A stretch of DNA of 64,000 nucleotides from NCBI RefSeq assembly GCF_014773245.1, contig NZ_JACWMX010000002.1:186001-250000 (forward strand). Reading direction: 5' to 3'. The notes beneath the pieces are model-generated. The model ran no database searches and was not told the DNA's origin. It saw nothing but the letters and a program-made list of their open reading frames with translations. Position numbers and translations under genes: made by a program. Source of the stretch: Mucilaginibacter glaciei (GTDB lineage Bacteria; Bacteroidota; Bacteroidia; Sphingobacteriales; Sphingobacteriaceae). Positions 56,870-64,000 of the stretch are shown here, in pieces. Every line of letters begins with the position of its first letter. Within the stretch, counting starts at the first letter, position 1.

Positions 56870-57442
56870 ATGATGTTTTTGGAACCTAAACCCAGTATCG
56901 ACGAACTTGTAGAACGGTGTAAGGCCGGCCAGCGCAAAGCACAGGAATTGCTTTATAAGCAATTGGCGGGCAAGATGCTGGGCGTTTGCATGCGCTACGC
57001 TACCGACCGCATGGAGGCCGAGGATATGCTGCAGAACGGTTTTATCCGCGTGTTTCAAAAGATGGGGGATTACCGGGGCGACGGATCATTTGAGGGTTGG
57101 GTAAGGCGCATTATGGTGCACAGTTCCATCGAATATTATCGCCGCCACCATAAAATGATGCAGGTAGTTGATATAGATAACGCGGGCGACGAGCCATCGG
57201 TTAACGCCGTAGCAGCCAGCAGCCTGGAAGCAAAAGATCTGCTGTTGCTCATCAAAACACTATCGCCGGGCTACCGTATGGTATTTAACTTATACGCTAT
57301 TGATGGTTACTCGCATAAAGAGATTGCAGAGATGACGGGCATCAGCGAAGGGGCATCAAAATCGCAACTGTCACGCGCCAGGGCGATACTGAAAGAACAG
57401 ATATTAAAAATGGAAAAAAAAAGATATGAATATGCAGGATAA
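56870..57442 (+). CDS. ECF-type RNA polymerase sigma factor
   Basis: 190 residues. Region 2 has L-Y-K-Q-L-A-G-K-M-L-G-V-C-M-R-Y, D-M-L-Q-N-G-F-I-R-V-F and G-W-V-R-R-I. Region 4 has Y-A-I-D-G-Y-S-H-K-E-I-A and S-E-G-A-S-K-S-Q-L-S-R-A-R. Two adjacent ATGs (56870, 56873) give nearly the same start. It overlaps the next gene by 17 nt; that gene carries one membrane span, as expected for its anti-sigma factor. Confidence 0.93.
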   Translation: MMFLEPKPSIDELVERCKAGQRKAQELLYKQLAGKMLGVCMRYATDRMEAEDMLQNGFIRVFQKMGDYRGDGSFEGWVRRIMVHSSIEYYRRHHKMMQVVDIDNAGDEPSVNAVAASSLEAKDLLLLIKTLSPGYRMVFNLYAIDGYSHKEIAEMTGISEGASKSQLSRARAILKEQILKMEKKRYEYAG

Positions 57443-58199
57443 AGAAATTGATCAACTGTTCAGATCGGAATTTGAAGATTTTGAGACGGAGCCATCCACC
57501 AAAGTTTGGGGCAATGTAACCCGCGAACTGGACACCGTTAAACGCAGAAATACATGGCTGCCCTACTTAAGCATGGCTGCCAGTATTTTACTGGTTGTGG
57601 CTTTGGGGTGGTATTTTATCCCCCGTGATAATACAAAAACCAAAAAGCAAGATCAAATAGCCAAAGCTCCAAACAATAAGCCCGCTAAAGCAATTATAGC
57701 ACCGGCAAAAGATATTACACCGGGGACTGAACAAATCCCTATGATTACAAATCGGGTAGCGTATAAGGCCGTTACACCGCGTACAATGAAGCAAGTTGCA
57801 CGGCCAATAATTGAAGAAGACTCAATGGTTCAAAAAGCAGCCGAAATAAAACCTGCGGAGCAACTGGCCCAAAACGTTCAACGCAACCCGGAGATAACCA
57901 CTCCGGTGGTACCCGGTATAGAAACAGCTTTAACAGCCCGGGCAGAAGTGAGCGGAGAGCCCGCTTTTACAACACGGCAACCGGTAGCTGCAGCGCAGGA
58001 TCCTAAAACAAATAAAGTGCTGGCGGCAATGCCCGTCAAAAAACATCGCATTAATACCTTTGGTGATCTGATCAACGTAGTAGTGAGCAAAGTAGATAAA
58101 CGTAAAGATAAAATTATAGAGTTTAGCAGTACCGACGAGGATGAGTCGACCATTAGCGCCGTGAACCTGGGCTTTGTAAAAATTAAAAAACAGGACTAA
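57426..58199 (+). CDS. single-span membrane protein, probable anti-sigma factor
   Basis: 257 residues. The N-terminal cytoplasmic part (1-40) is acidic (D-Q-L-F-R-S-E-F-E-D-F-E). One membrane segment follows (about 45-66), then a long Pro/Ala/Lys-rich periplasmic linker and a C-terminal basic region ending F-V-K-I-K-K-Q-D. Translational overlap with the sigma gene supports the role. A classic zinc anti-sigma motif is absent. Confidence 0.75.
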   Translation: MNMQDKEIDQLFRSEFEDFETEPSTKVWGNVTRELDTVKRRNTWLPYLSMAASILLVVALGWYFIPRDNTKTKKQDQIAKAPNNKPAKAIIAPAKDITPGTEQIPMITNRVAYKAVTPRTMKQVARPIIEEDSMVQKAAEIKPAEQLAQNVQRNPEITTPVVPGIETALTARAEVSGEPAFTTRQPVAAAQDPKTNKVLAAMPVKKHRINTFGDLINVVVSKVDKRKDKIIEFSSTDEDESTISAVNLGFVKIKKQD

Positions 58200-58231
58200 T
58201 TAAAAACTGATTATATTCAACCATTAAAAAT

Positions 58232-59044
58232 ATGAAACGCATTATATATACCCTCATCATCATCTTCCTGGCCTCATCGGCATTTGCACAAAGCAGCAGT
58301 ACCGATTCGGTTAAAACAGATACCATCACTAAAAAGAAACACAAAGGTTTTCATTTCGAATTTGGCGACGACGGCACACAAACAACCGAAAAAGACACCG
58401 CCTACCACGCCTCCAAAGCGCCGGGCTTTTCATTCGGCCTTACCTTTACCCGCTTTGATATCGGCCTAACCGCGCTAAACGATAACGGCAGCTTTAAGCT
58501 TACACCGGCCAACCAGTTTTTAAGCTACCGCTCATGGCGTACCAGCTACATCGGCTTTGATGTATTGCAGTTGGGCTACCGGTTCAGCAGTTCGTTCCGG
58601 GTCTACGCAGCCGCTGGGTTCGACTGGACCAACATCCGCCTGCGCCAAAGTGGTACTATCCTGCGCGATGCGCCGGTAGTAACCTTTGTCCCCGATAATG
58701 TAAAATACGATAAGAATCGCCTTTCGGCAACGTACCTGCGGGTGCCTATCTCGTTCGATTTCCGCACACATGATGATGCCGATGGCCGCAGGTTTCATTT
58801 TGTTTTAGGCCCTGAGCTGGGCGTACTGTTAGGCAGTAACGTAAAACAGGAAAGCAAACAAAACGGCGACCTTAAACTGGGCGGCGACTACCACTTTACC
58901 AAGTTCCGTTACGGCGCAGCAGCCAGGGTAGGTTACGGTGCCATCGGCCTGTTTGCAAAATACTACGCCAACAATATGTTTGATAACAGCCCCGCACAGG
59001 ACGGCCTGCGCCAGTTTACCTTTGGGTTGAGCGTGGGTTGGTAA
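58232..59044 (+). CDS. outer-membrane beta-barrel protein (PorT-like)
   Basis: 270 residues: signal peptide (about 1-20), a short charged N-terminal region (T-K-K-K-H-K-G-F-H-F-E-F-G), and about eight amphipathic strands, ending F-T-F-G-L-S-V-G-W with a terminal aromatic. It lies 32 nt after the anti-sigma-like gene, so it is probably the regulated product of the sigma operon. It could be an adhesin-, porin- or PorT-like small barrel. Confidence 0.8.
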   Translation: MKRIIYTLIIIFLASSAFAQSSSTDSVKTDTITKKKHKGFHFEFGDDGTQTTEKDTAYHASKAPGFSFGLTFTRFDIGLTALNDNGSFKLTPANQFLSYRSWRTSYIGFDVLQLGYRFSSSFRVYAAAGFDWTNIRLRQSGTILRDAPVVTFVPDNVKYDKNRLSATYLRVPISFDFRTHDDADGRRFHFVLGPELGVLLGSNVKQESKQNGDLKLGGDYHFTKFRYGAAARVGYGAIGLFAKYYANNMFDNSPAQDGLRQFTFGLSVGW

Positions 59045-59122
59045 GAACCTGGATTTAGCGGATTTTATTTACGAGATGTTTAGGTTGCGCTGATAACATC
59101 CGCGATAATTGAAAAGACATAA

Positions 59123-59638
59123 ATGAAAAACCTGTATTCTTTCTTGATAATAATGTTGTGCAGCACATACTTTGCTTGCAAGCAATCATCTAAGGAAATT
59201 GATTATGGCGTTGTAAGCAAGGATAGTGGAAATTTTTCAGTTCAATTCCCTGAACTTCAATATCAAGAGAGAATTTTGATTACGATAAACGACGATATCA
59301 TTTTATCGGACTCAGCAACGAAATTAAGTGGTAATCCGATTTTTTGGAAATATTATAACTATCCAAAAAAAATCATAAAGATTGAGTTTTCGGATTTTTT
59401 TAAAGGTAAATTAAAAGAAAGAAAAACTTTTAAGGACACATTAATTGATATAAAACAGCGCACGTTAATTGTTTCCCGACCTATTCCGAAAGGGATTACT
59501 AAAGCGAATTGGAAGCCGTATGGGTTAGTATCAATTGACACAGGCTTTAGAAAGGTAAACCTTGTGAATGATTCAATAGCTTTTTCTGGTATGTGGACTG
59601 ATAAAGCTATAGAAATAAAAGTTCCTCCACTGCCGTAA
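59123..59638 (+). CDS. hypothetical lipoprotein (171 residues)
   Basis: A signal with Y-F-A-C (Cys about 20). The mature part is AT-rich in codon use and beta-rich, with repeated K-I-I-K-I-E-F and R-T-L-I-V-S-R-P-I. No family recognised. First gene of the AT-rich island; it ends in a palindromic repeat region. Confidence 0.55.
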   Translation: MKNLYSFLIIMLCSTYFACKQSSKEIDYGVVSKDSGNFSVQFPELQYQERILITINDDIILSDSATKLSGNPIFWKYYNYPKKIIKIEFSDFFKGKLKERKTFKDTLIDIKQRTLIVSRPIPKGITKANWKPYGLVSIDTGFRKVNLVNDSIAFSGMWTDKAIEIKVPPLP

Positions 59639-59654
59639 GCATGCACAGCTTGCC

Positions 59655-59830
59655 CATGACTGGCGCGAGTATGCAGCGTTGGCTGTGAGGGAGGCGTACT
59701 CGTGACCTGATTAACTTTGACATTTGTCTGAACCATGATTTACCTGATTTAAGGAATTTAAGGATTACCTTAAATCAAGAAAATCTATTAATCAGGTGAA
59801 TCATGGTTCAGAACTCAACTCACCGCCGCC
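59655..59830. repeat. palindromic repeats downstream of the 171-residue lipoprotein gene
   Basis: An element at 59655-59708 (CATGACTGGCGCGAGTATGC to GCGTACTCGTGACC) recurs at 61512-61566. It is followed by a near-perfect palindrome at 59727-59812, with 23-nt arms that differ at one base (TCTGAACCATGATT and AATCATGGTTCAGA ends). This fills part of the 715-nt gene-poor stretch 59639-60353. Confidence 0.8.
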
Positions 59831-59870
59831 GCAAGTGGCGCTCTGTTACCATAGTTGATTTATTATATGA

Positions 59871-60080
59871 TTACATTATTTAGATTTATTCAAATACTCT
59901 TTTGTTATAGCTCTTGGGTTGTTATTGTTTTTGTGGTTAATTTACCATGGTAGCGGACATAGAATACCTGTTAAAACGGATTTATATTTTGGCTTATCCA
60001 TCGGAATTTTAGTAATACTAAACTTGATGATTTTAGTATTAAGAAAGAAACTGCAAGCAACAGAACGCTATAGACAATAA
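59871..60080 (+). pseudogene. small two-span membrane protein gene, frameshifted or lacking a normal start
   Basis: The frame is open for 69 codons to a TAA at 60078-60080. It encodes two clear membrane segments (F-V-I-A-L-G-L-L-L-F-L-W-L-I-Y, and L-S-I-G-I-L-V-I-L-N-L-M-I-L-V-L) with a basic tail. No ATG is in frame upstream. An ATG at 59867 is off by one base, so a single-base insertion near 59870 would explain the loss. Alternatively a TTG at 59919 could start a 53-residue protein. Confidence 0.5.
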
Positions 60081-60142
60081 TTAATCTCTTCACTACAGAC
60101 AGAATAGTAAATTAAGCACTATTTATGATACTAAGATATCCA

Positions 60143-60270
60143 CCGCTGCCGCAAGCGTCCCCGGCTTGTGGCCCACGTGCAAGATAAATAATGCGCAAAT
60201 CACACTATAGATTTTTGTCCTCTCTACGACCTTGCATAATTGCCACAAGCGAGGACGCTTGCGGCAGCGG
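60143..60270. repeat. palindrome with CGCTGCCGCAAGCG ends, copy 1
   Basis: The left arm CGCTGCCGCAAGCGTCC plus GCTTGTGGC and the right arm GCCACAAGC plus GGACGCTTGCGGCAGCG enclose an AT-rich centre of about 70 nt. The same palindrome is at 61009-61160. The two copies flank the gene at 60378-60959. Confidence 0.85.
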
Positions 60271-60377
60271 GGGAAATGCTGTCGATAATGAGAATAAAGT
60301 TCGTAAAGAGTTGAAAACAGGTCAAAATCAACAACGCCAAAAAGATCCTAATCATGTGGAGTAACAACCGATATAAA

Positions 60378-60959
60378 ATGCGAAGCTGTATGAACATATT
60401 GTTATTAATAATTACCCTTTTTAGCTCATGTAAAGAAAAGCCAAAGGCATTAACAAATAAGACAATCAGTGAAACAGTATCAGTATATTGTTTTAGGCAG
60501 GGAATAAACGATATAACTTATCAAATTGAAAATCAATCACTTAAATCAATTTATGTACCGATTAATTATTCGATACAATTTTACGGTGTTGCAGATACTT
60601 TGTATTTTGAATCTATATATAAAAAAAAGTATAGTAAACGCCCGTACTACTATTATAATCAAAATGGGAAAACTTATAAAGTAAGTGGAAAGATTCCAGG
60701 ATTAAAGGAGGATTCAGTTAGAAAAGAAACCTCAACTGTTAGCTATAATCAATTTATTGCTCCTCAGTTCTTGGAAATCAAACCAGGTGCATTTTTAATA
60801 AATAGTCAGAGGCTAAATATTCCGTTAGGCGTTAATAAAGCAGTGTTTGTAGTTTACAAAACCAAATACAAAGGCCAAAACTCTTATGAAGAATATATAA
60901 AATATGAAAATATAGAAAGCCGGAATATTACTGCTAATATTTATGACGTTAAAAAATGA
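60378..60959 (+). CDS. hypothetical lipoprotein (about 193 residues)
   Basis: I chose the ATG at 60378 (M-R-S-C-M-N-I-L-L-L-I-I-T-L-F-S-S-C), giving a lipobox-like end at F-S-S-C. ATGs at 60354 and 60390 are alternatives. The mature part is strongly AT-rich, Tyr/Lys/Ile-rich and beta-like, with Y-S-K-R-P-Y-Y-Y-Y-N. No family recognised. It is bracketed by two copies of one palindrome. Confidence 0.5.
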   Translation: MRSCMNILLLIITLFSSCKEKPKALTNKTISETVSVYCFRQGINDITYQIENQSLKSIYVPINYSIQFYGVADTLYFESIYKKKYSKRPYYYYNQNGKTYKVSGKIPGLKEDSVRKETSTVSYNQFIAPQFLEIKPGAFLINSQRLNIPLGVNKAVFVVYKTKYKGQNSYEEYIKYENIESRNITANIYDVKK

Positions 60960-61008
60960 AATGATATAAGTTAGAGCATCTTACATCTTATGAGAGCCTG
61001 GCTTAACC

Positions 61009-61160
61009 CTGCTGCCGCAAATGTCCTCACTTGTGGCCCATATGCAAATTAGTTATTGTACTCATCACAATTAAAGAAAATTTACAATCTTTTAAGCAGT
61101 AGCTTAAATCTGTCTGTCCTGCATCCAAGATCGCCACAAGCGAGGACGCTTGCGGCAGCG
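61009..61160. repeat. palindrome with GCTGCCGCAA ends, copy 2
   Basis: The left arm is CTGCTGCCGCAAATGTCC plus CTTGTGGC; the right arm is GCCACAAGC plus GGACGCTTGCGGCAGCGG, as at 60143-60270. The right arm is identical to that of copy 1 over at least 26 nt, while the left arm has diverged. Confidence 0.85.
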
Positions 61161-61219
61161 GAGAAATTCTATCTGAAATAAAATTTATTCAAAGTGTTAA
61201 AGGTTAAGTAGTCATAATT

Positions 61220-61507
61220 ATGGAAAGAAACATAGAATGGTTTAGAGATGAAATAGCACCTGTTTTATTAGGGTATGAAATAATTTACAGCTACTTTGAA
61301 AAGGGTGATTTTGGTTCACTTAATCAGGTCGAATTTAATTCGCCTAAACTCGGAGGAAATATCGACTTCTGGGGATTAAATTGGTTGGGAGTACTTTTAT
61401 GGAATTACGAAGAAAAAAAGGAGCTTATAAATGTTTTATTGGAACCGAATGAGGAATTAAGTAAAGAAAAAACTTTAAGCGATTTGTTGAACTTTTTGAA
61501 AGCTTAA
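61220..61507 (+). CDS. small hypothetical protein (95 residues)
   Basis: A cytoplasmic acidic protein starting M-E-R-N-I-E-W-F-R-D-E-I, with a Trp-rich middle (I-D-F-W-G-L-N-W-L-G-V-L-L-W-N-Y-E-E-K) and a helical Glu/Lys/Leu C-terminus. Size, acidity and island setting recall immunity-type proteins, but no toxin is next to it. Family not recognised. Confidence 0.5.
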   Translation: MERNIEWFRDEIAPVLLGYEIIYSYFEKGDFGSLNQVEFNSPKLGGNIDFWGLNWLGVLLWNYEEKKELINVLLEPNEELSKEKTLSDLLNFLKA

Positions 61508-61511
61508 CCCG

Positions 61512-61754
61512 CATGACCGGCGTGAGTATGCAGTGTCAGGTTTGACGGGGGTGTACTCGTGACCTAACTGGAATAGTTCTCAAAACAAGTAAATCTGCTC
61601 ATCATGTAAATCATGGTTCAGACTTTCAACTCACCCCGACGACGCTACGCTGGTCGACCCTCTCTGCTCCGCAAAGAGGGTTAAAAACTGCTTTGCCCTC
61701 TTTTACACGTAGTGTAGAGAGGGTGGTCGAGCGAAGCAATGACCGGGTGAGTTA
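61512..61754. repeat. two palindromic elements in the 61508-61894 spacer
   Basis: 61512-61566 is the second copy of the CATGACCGG...GTGTACTCGTGACC element (first copy at 59655). 61628-61754 is a member of the TCACCC/CCCTCTC family, with AACTCACC and GGGTGAGTT ends and an internal CCCTCTCT...AGAGAGGG dyad, as at 36371-36489. Confidence 0.75.
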
Positions 61755-61780
61755 ATTACGCTATGAATCCCACATTGTTT

Positions 61781-61880
61781 TAAAATCCCCAAATCTGATA
61801 TATCTGCTTAATCACGGTTTAAAATCTGATAAATCTGATTAATCCCGGTCTAAAATCCGGTTAATCTGCTTAATCAAGGT
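61781..61880 (+). repeat. tandem word array (AATCTGATTAATC-type) upstream of the ABC ATPase gene
   Basis: About five imperfect units of roughly 20 nt, with AAATCTGATA, AATCTGCTTAATC, AAATCTGATTAATCCC and AATCTGCTTAATCAAGG, all in the same orientation. They end 14 nt before the start codon and so occupy the expected promoter region. Confidence 0.7.
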
Positions 61881-61894
61881 TATCTTTGTTACCA

Positions 61895-62893
61895 ATGGCA
61901 GATGCACCTTTTTTTCAGGCAATTTCAATTACAAAAACCTATCCCGGCGCAACGGCATCGGGGGTAAAAAATATCAGTTTAGATATTGAGCAGAGCAAGA
62001 TTACCGCCATCATCGGATCGAGCGGTAGCGGGAAAAGTACCTTGTTGAAATTGCTGTACGGGCTGATGTCGCCGGATGAGGGGGTGGTGAACTTTAGGGG
62101 CGAACGCATCTGGGGGCCCGAAGAAAAACTGATCCCCGGCCACGATTCCATGAAGATGGTAACCCAGCACACCGACGACCTGAACCTTTTTGCCAACGTT
62201 TGGGATAACGTGGCTGCTATGCTGCCCAGCACCAATGTAAAGCTGAAAGAAGAAAAAACCGAGCAGGTGCTCACCCAGCTCAACATGATGCAGCTGGTGA
62301 AACAACGCGTTGCCGACCTGAGCGGCGGCGAGAAACAACGGGTTGCCATTGCCCGCGCCATCATCACCCGGCCGGAAGTTTTATTGCTGGATGAACCCTT
62401 TAACCAGGTAGATACGTCGTTCCGGGAAGGCCTGCAGCACGATATCAGGCAGATAGTAAAGGAAACCGGCCTTACCGTGGTCATGGTATCGCACGACCCG
62501 GCGGAGGTGCTCTCTATGGCCGATGAACTGATCGTGATCAAAGATGGCGGAATAGTAGAAAGCGGCCACCCTAAATCGCTTTACAAAAATCCGCTTAACT
62601 TATACACTGCCGAGCTATTAAGTAACTGCAACATACTGAACACCGAAGAAGCCAAAGTTTGCGGGATGCAAACAGCAAAAGAATACATAGTGGTTTACCC
62701 GGAATGGATCAGGATAAGTAAGGTACTTGCAACCAATAGCTGGACGGTTAAACAGGTACTCTTCAAAGGCTTTTACGAAGACCTGATACTGGAGAACCAG
62801 GGCGTATTACTGCGCGTGGTAAATGACGAAAGCGAGAAATATACCGAAGGCGACCTGATCGGCATCCGCATCAAAAAATGGCTGGAGTATTAA
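61895..62893 (+). CDS. ABC transporter ATP-binding protein (orphan)
   Basis: 332 residues from the ATG at 61895. A complete ATPase: Walker A G-S-S-G-S-G-K-S-T, Q-loop V-T-Q-H-T, signature L-S-G-G-E-K-Q-R-V, Walker B V-L-L-L-D-E-P, H-loop V-S-H-D-P. Residues about 235-332 form an extra regulatory domain of the TOBE type seen in importers of metals, polyamines or anions. No permease or binding protein lies next to it, so its partner genes are elsewhere. The upstream region is a word array, not a recognisable promoter. Confidence 0.88.
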   Translation: MADAPFFQAISITKTYPGATASGVKNISLDIEQSKITAIIGSSGSGKSTLLKLLYGLMSPDEGVVNFRGERIWGPEEKLIPGHDSMKMVTQHTDDLNLFANVWDNVAAMLPSTNVKLKEEKTEQVLTQLNMMQLVKQRVADLSGGEKQRVAIARAIITRPEVLLLDEPFNQVDTSFREGLQHDIRQIVKETGLTVVMVSHDPAEVLSMADELIVIKDGGIVESGHPKSLYKNPLNLYTAELLSNCNILNTEEAKVCGMQTAKEYIVVYPEWIRISKVLATNSWTVKQVLFKGFYEDLILENQGVLLRVVNDESEKYTEGDLIGIRIKKWLEY

Positions 62894-62990
62894 GTCTTCA
62901 AAGAACCCATAACCTTTCCCGATAAAACTATGGTGGCGCAATCATGTCAGTAAACGGGATGATGAATTTCGATAATAGCCTCGTTATCAA

Positions 62991-63033
62991 ATGTTCATGA
63001 ATGTTCACGATGTTCATGCGGTGAACGTGAACA
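62991..63033. repeat. word palindrome (ATGTTCA-type)
   Basis: ATGTTCATGAATGTTCACG and ATGTTCATG are followed by the inverse GTGAACGTGAACA. Three forward words and two inverse words in 43 nt, in a spacer of about 250 nt that otherwise shows only a terminator. Confidence 0.6.
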
Positions 63034-63070
63034 ATTTTTGGTGAAAATTGGAGATAATCAGAGATTTATA

Positions 63071-63109
63071 AAAGAACCCCGTTATTTGTTAGATAACGGG
63101 GTTCTTTTA
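63071..63109. terminator. terminator of the PfkB kinase gene (bidirectional)
   Basis: AAAAGAACCCCGTTAT/ATAACGGGGTTCTTTT, a 16-bp perfect stem with a 7-nt loop. T-runs on both strands; 35 nt after the kinase stop. Confidence 0.92.
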
Positions 63110-63143
63110 TAAATTAAATAGGAATTATAGCAATAATTGCCTC

Positions 63144-64000
63144 TTAGATCTCAAATTTCGACAGGCTTACAAACTCCTGTACACGTGCAGTGATCTCATC
63201 CTGTGAAAGATCCCTGATTTTCTCCGTACCAAATTTCTCTACGCAAAACGATGCCAACGCCGATCCGAAGATGATGGCATTCTTCATGTTGTTGAAGTTA
63301 ACCGTACCAACTTTAGCCATATAACCGATAAAGCCACCTGCGAATGTATCACCGGCACCGGTTGGGTCAAACACCTCGGCCAGTGGCAATGCCGGTGCCG
63401 AGAATATATGATCTTCATGGAACAACAGTGCGCCATGCTCGCCTTTTTTAATAATGAGGTATTTAGGGCCCATCGTCAAAATTTTACGTGCAGCTTTCAC
63501 CAGCGAGTACTCGCCTGATAGCTGGCGTGCTTCCGCATCGTTAATGGTGAGTACATCTATCAGTTTAATAGTTGCCAGTAACTCCTCCATCGCAATATCC
63601 ATCCAGAAGTTCATGGTATCCATCACGATCAGTTTAGGGCGGTTTTTAAGGCGCTCAATAACCGTTTGCTGCACTTGCGGGCTCAAATTACCCAGCATCA
63701 AAAAGTCGCAGTCCTGGTAGCTTTCCGGGATGATCGGGTCAAAATCGGCCAATACGTTCAGGTCTGTAACCAAAGTATCGCGACTATTCATATCATTATG
63801 GTACTTACCGCTCCAGAAGAAAGACTTCTCGCCTGCTTTAACCTGCAAACCTTCGGTATTAACTTTGTGCTTATTCAGGTCTGCAATTTCTTCTTCAGGG
63901 AAGTCGTCACCTACTACCGCTACGATATTAACCTTGTCATAAAAGTACGATGCGGCCAAACTTGCGTATGTAGCGGCTCCGCCAACAATTTTATCTGTTT
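63144..64000 (-). CDS. PfkB family sugar/nucleoside kinase (N-terminus beyond window)
   Basis: About 285 residues are visible; the frame remains open through the right edge, with G-G-A-A-T-Y-A-S, the N-terminal signature 1 region of PfkB kinases, near base 63970. The C-terminal signature D-P-T-G-A-G-D-T-F-A-G-G-F is intact, with the catalytic Asp in G-A-G-D. The family phosphorylates ribose, adenosine, fructose and similar substrates; the specificity cannot be read here. The start codon lies outside the window. Confidence 0.92.
   Translation of the reverse strand, partial: TDKIVGGAATYASLAASYFYDKVNIVAVVGDDFPEEEIADLNKHKVNTEGLQVKAGEKSFFWSGKYHNDMNSRDTLVTDLNVLADFDPIIPESYQDCDFLMLGNLSPQVQQTVIERLKNRPKLIVMDTMNFWMDIAMEELLATIKLIDVLTINDAEARQLSGEYSLVKAARKILTMGPKYLIIKKGEHGALLFHEDHIFSAPALPLAEVFDPTGAGDTFAGGFIGYMAKVGTVNFNNMKNAIIFGSALASFCVEKFGTEKIRDLSQDEITARVQEFVSLSKFEI

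Noticed and set aside
60143..61160. Possible CRISPR array in the repeat-dense island
   Set aside because: The repeats are inverted pairs of two or so copies with unequal spacing, not direct repeats with regular spacers, and no cas genes are present.

Overview
The window looks like a chromosome segment of a Bacteroidota bacterium of the Sphingobacteriaceae, most like Mucilaginibacter or Pedobacter. The family placement comes from recognising protein types, not from a search. The signs are Bacteroidota promoters (TTTG or TTTC, about 19 nt, then TAnnTTTG), a near absence of Shine-Dalgarno sequences, DUF3467 behind rpoC, a GT117/DUF2723 membrane protein, OMP_b-brl/CarboxypepD_reg surface proteins, and many AKR, ThuA, GH43 and PepSY-like accessory genes.

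Layout. 1-2110: the 3' end of miaA converges on rfbD-rfbA (dTDP-rhamnose). 2176-16252: one long minus-strand information-processing block. In transcription order it reads tRNA-Thr(TGT), tRNA-Tyr, tRNA-Gly, tRNA-Thr(GGT), tuf, tRNA-Trp, secE, nusG, rplK, rplA, rplJ, rplL, rpoB, rpoC, DUF3467, with a near-consensus promoter in front of the first tRNA. The tRNA-tuf order is the same as in the E. coli tufB operon. 16325-17920: raiA, a Xer recombinase and rpsU; raiA and rpsU carry strong Shine-Dalgarno sequences. 17985-27121: surface and peptidase genes, then pth, an orphan, rplY, prs and tRNA-Gln.

27336-50494 is mixed accessory sequence: a GT117-type membrane protein, a serine hydrolase bracketed by a duplicated palindromic module, accA, a GH43 glycosidase, a ThuA protein, an overlapping DUF3037/HipA-like kinase pair, AsmA, a LOV-domain (blue-light) histidine kinase, an aldo/keto reductase, a second serine hydrolase, an orphan coiled-coil/DHp protein, a DUF72 protein and an EEP-family phosphoesterase. 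50707-59044 holds an NHL lipoprotein, an OmpR-type two-component system with a PepSY-like protein, PAP2 and a YVTN propeller, and an ECF sigma/anti-sigma-like/beta-barrel operon. 59045-61885 is an AT-rich, repeat-dense island with three unrecognised small genes and one decayed membrane ORF. The window closes with an orphan ABC ATPase and a PfkB kinase that runs off the right edge.

The most striking non-genic signal is in the spacers. At least ten contain palindromes or arrays built from a short 6-9 nt word repeated in tandem, often inverted in the other half. The word differs from locus to locus (for example AGTGAATT, GTGAGT, GAACTAAT, GACTATGG, ATTTCGGA, AATCTGAT, ATGTTCA). Separate families of GC-rich palindromic elements also occur. 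Their arms can overlap the stop codons of neighbouring genes, as at rpoB and the ThuA gene.
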